In this document: piece after piece, positions 62,378 to 64,000 of the stretch
Layout of the letters: each line of letters starts with the position of its first letter
Position numbering within the stretch: position 1 is the first letter of the stretch
Translations under genes and position numbers: made by a program
The notes under the pieces: model-generated
Databases searched by the model: none
What the model saw: only the letters and a program-made list of their open reading frames with translations
What the model was told of the DNA's origin: nothing
NCBI GenBank assembly: GCA_964371405.1
Contig: CAYJLV010000016.1
Coordinates: forward strand, 9,428-73,427
Direction: 5' to 3'
Source: JAMHWF01 sp964371405
GTDB taxonomy: Bacteria > Pseudomonadota > Gammaproteobacteria > Burkholderiales > Burkholderiaceae_C
DNA: 64,000 nt

Positions 62378-62788
62378 CACAGTCTCCTGGCAAGCCTATG
62401 GTTGTGCTCCGCCTGGCCACCGCACTGGAGGACCCGGTAGAGCGTTATCGACGGGGAAAACAGCAACGGCACGATCCGGATGAAATCGGACGTCGGGAAT
62501 GGCATCACACCCTTCCCTCTACCGTGTCTCCTTCTTCTTCTCTGGCGAGGATGCAGTCAGCATAGGCCTGCCCTCCCGGTCTTGAGAAGACGGGTGGCCG
62601 GATGGCAGCTTTCCGTCTTGCGCAAAGAAGCGAACCGCCGCGATGCAACCCGTCGTCCGACCGGGCCGTCGGTACCATGTCGCGACTAGATTAGCGACGA
62701 ACCTGAGCAGGCTCACGTGGTGAGTCACCGAGGGTCCATGCGGCGACCTGATCGCCCGTGAGGACTGGGGCGTGTCGGTGCTTCCGCC
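62378..62788. other. Gene-poor stretch between the orphan dctP and a dehydrogenase remnant
   Basis: Apart from the dctM remnant (62431-62514) I see no gene in these 411 bases. Reading frames on both strands are short or lack coding character. The region looks like the residue of deletions between genes. Confidence 0.6.
62431..62514 (-). pseudogene. Remnant of a TRAP dctM gene (C-terminus)
   Basis: The translation KGVMPFPTSDFIRI then VPLLFSPSITLYRV resembles the C-terminal end of DctM here (KGVVPFLVWDFIRLALL). About 11 of 28 residues match, including KGV-PF and DFIR. It lies just upstream of the orphan dctP on the same strand, the exact place dctM occupies at 45 kb. No further dctM or dctQ coding sequence was found. 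Confidence 0.6.
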
Positions 62789-62971
62789 GTGATCGGCCTC
62801 AAAGATTCGAACCTCGCGCTCGATGCCGCGCAGGCTGCCGGCGTTGCGTTGCCCAGCGCGTCCATCTGGAAAGCCGCCCTGGAATTCGCCATCTCGCGGG
62901 GTGAAGCCCCTCTCGACTGGTTCGTCATGGCGCGCGAGCAGTTTCGCGCCAGCGGCCTTGAACGGGAGTGA
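62789..62971 (+). pseudogene. C-terminal fragment of a hydroxyisobutyrate dehydrogenase-like gene
   Basis: The 60-codon frame reads LKDSNLALDAAQAAGVALP and ISRGEAPLDWFVMAREQF, which is the C-terminal helical part of 3-hydroxyisobutyrate or tartronate semialdehyde dehydrogenases. The KD-LALDAA motif includes the catalytic-Lys neighbourhood seen in that family. The N-terminal Rossmann domain is absent; upstream frames give nothing similar. Confidence 0.55.
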
Positions 62972-63028
62972 AGTCTCGATGCTCGCGAAAGCGCTTGCCA
63001 CCGCCGAGCCCAATATGCGCGCGAGGTT

Positions 63029-63802
63029 TCAGGCGGCTACACCATCCCAGATCAACTTGAGCCCGGTCGCCAACAGCAGCCAGGCAACGATCAGGTTGAA
63101 CTGGCGCATGTCGATCGCCTTCATCAACCGGTAGCCGAGCCAGAAGCCGACAGGCACCGCAGGCAGCAGGAGCACCGACACCGCGAGGTTGGAAAGATCG
63201 AGCAGTCCGAGCTGCGCATACGGCGCGAGCTTGGCGAAGTTGACGATCGAGAAGAAGATCGTCGCCGTACCGACGAGCTGCATCTTGTCCAGTTTCTGCG
63301 GCAGGAGGTAATGCATCAGCGGCGGCCCGCCGGCGTGCGAGATGAAGCTGGTGAAGCCGGCCAGGGCGCCCCAGCCCATCCCGCGCGATGCGGTGGGCGG
63401 CGGGGGAGCGCGATGCGATGCCGGCCCGAACGCCTCGCGCAGCCGATCGATCGCGAAGGCGATCGCCTCGATGCCGATCAGCACGCGGATCCAGCGCGGA
63501 TCGACGCGATCGAAGAGCAGCCAGCCCGCCAACACGCCGACCAGCGCGCCGGGCAGCAGCCGCGCGAGGTTGCGCCGGTCGAAGCTGCCGCGGAACACGA
63601 CCAGGCCGATGGCATCGAGCGCAAGCAGGATCGGCAGCAGCACCGCCGCGGCGAAAGGAGGTGTCGCCGCGAGCGCGATCAGCGGCACGCCCAGGTTGGT
63701 GGCCGTGCCGCCGAAGCCTGCCTTGGCCATGCCGACGAGCAGCGTGGCGGCCACGGCCAAGGCCCAGAAGGCCGGAGGAAGCGTCAGGGCTTGATCGAAC
63801 AT
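63029..63802 (-). CDS. TauE/SafE (TSUP) family membrane protein
   Basis: This 257-residue integral membrane protein has about eight segments in two repeats, with LLVGMAKAGFGGTATNLGVPLIAL in the first and ALAGFTSFISHAGGPPLMHYLLP in the second. TSUP proteins export sulfite, sulfoacetate or other organic anions. It has no sulfur-metabolism neighbours here. It lies 103 bases from the partial peptidase gene in the same direction. Confidence 0.9.
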   Translation of the reverse strand: MFDQALTLPPAFWALAVAATLLVGMAKAGFGGTATNLGVPLIALAATPPFAAAVLLPILLALDAIGLVVFRGSFDRRNLARLLPGALVGVLAGWLLFDRVDPRWIRVLIGIEAIAFAIDRLREAFGPASHRAPPPPTASRGMGWGALAGFTSFISHAGGPPLMHYLLPQKLDKMQLVGTATIFFSIVNFAKLAPYAQLGLLDLSNLAVSVLLLPAVPVGFWLGYRLMKAIDMRQFNLIVAWLLLATGLKLIWDGVAA

Positions 63803-63905
63803 GCTGCGGCTCGCATCGCCGCCTCGATTCAGATGCCGGCCATGCCGTACTCGAGTGCGTCGGCTACCCGCACGAGTCGGCCGACGTCATGTCGGGCGCC
63901 TCGCT

Positions 63906-64000
63906 TCAGAACACTTCGCAGCCCGGCGTGCCGCAGGAGATGAGGCGGTCCGAGGGGAAGTTGGTGATGACCTGGCAGCCGTCCTTGGTGACGACGACTT
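63906..64000 (-). CDS. M24 peptidase-like protein, C-terminal part (cut by window edge)
   Basis: Only the last 31 residues are seen: VVVTKDGCQVITNFPSD then RLISCGTPGCEVF and a stop. The DGCQV-FP pattern is the usual C-terminus of Xaa-Pro aminopeptidase/M24-fold proteins. The gene continues past the right edge, so identity is tentative. Confidence 0.5.
   Translation of the reverse strand, partial: VVVTKDGCQVITNFPSDRLISCGTPGCEVF

Noticed and set aside
62519..63013. 164-codon minus-strand frame
   Set aside because: It is antisense to the dehydrogenase remnant and has no coding character of its own.

Overview
The window reads as a high-GC betaproteobacterial chromosome, most likely a Burkholderiales member of the Rubrivivax/Leptothrix/Aquincola type. 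The basis is the gene order fkpB-ispH, rdgB-rph-PP2C-Ser/Thr kinase facing yicC-gmk-rpoZ-spoT-greB, the many TctC ('Bug') solute receptors, and C/G-rich third codon positions throughout. This assignment is an inference from gene order and composition; no rRNA or tRNA gene was found.

Region 1 (1-17 kb) is mostly core genome. It holds isoprenoid and cofactor genes (ispH, hemW), nucleotide and RNA housekeeping (rdgB, rph, yicC, gmk, rpoZ, greB), the bifunctional (p)ppGpp enzyme, a Ser/Thr kinase with its PP2C phosphatase, and a signalling block of diguanylate cyclase, MinD-like ATPase and cheR-cheD-cheB. A perfect TATAAT made from rare codons near the 3' end of gmk probably drives rpoZ-spoT.

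Region 2 (17-26 kb) looks like a nitric-oxide and low-oxygen response patch: nnrS, a DUF2249 gene, and an NsrR-type Rrf2 regulator. The DUF2249 promoter carries an FNR/DNR-like box followed by a near-complete NsrR operator. A large PAS-rich hybrid histidine kinase, a secreted Cache protein and a membrane protein with a TIR-like tail lie among them.

Region 3 (27-50 kb) is the striking part. A minus-strand operon (41.2 to about 31.2 kb) encodes the large and small subunits of a pyrogallol-phloroglucinol transhydroxylase-like molybdenum enzyme, two small cupins, a tungsten-type aldehyde:ferredoxin oxidoreductase (AOR), a MoaD/ThiS-like protein, a second molybdopterin oxidoreductase with a Cys ligand, and a LysR regulator. 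The large subunit carries an extra N-terminal domain of about 125 residues that resembles SCP2, and the small subunit has lost a CxxC cluster motif. Two thiamine-diphosphate enzymes, one an indolepyruvate/phenylpyruvate decarboxylase type, lie beyond its 3' end. Upstream are a divergent LysR gene, TctC receptors, a complete TRAP transporter (dctP-dctM-dctQ), an IclR regulator, a FAD oxidoreductase and an MFS exporter. An FNR-like box precedes the TRAP operon, and a shared GATA-N9-TATC box lies at the LysR, TctC and TRAP promoters. I infer an anaerobic or micro-aerobic pathway for a small organic, possibly polyhydroxylated aromatic, acid. The substrate cannot be read from the sequence.

Region 4 (51.5-64 kb) is a patchwork. 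It has an IS3-family transposase, a DUF1016 fragment fused to a 5'-truncated GIY-YIG gene, the aerobic 4-hydroxybenzoate hydroxylase pobA with an AraC regulator, and scavenging or redox enzymes. Decayed pieces of an aldehyde dehydrogenase, a TRAP dctM and a hydroxyisobutyrate-dehydrogenase-like gene lie around an orphan TRAP receptor. Several loci here have clearly been shuffled and eroded.
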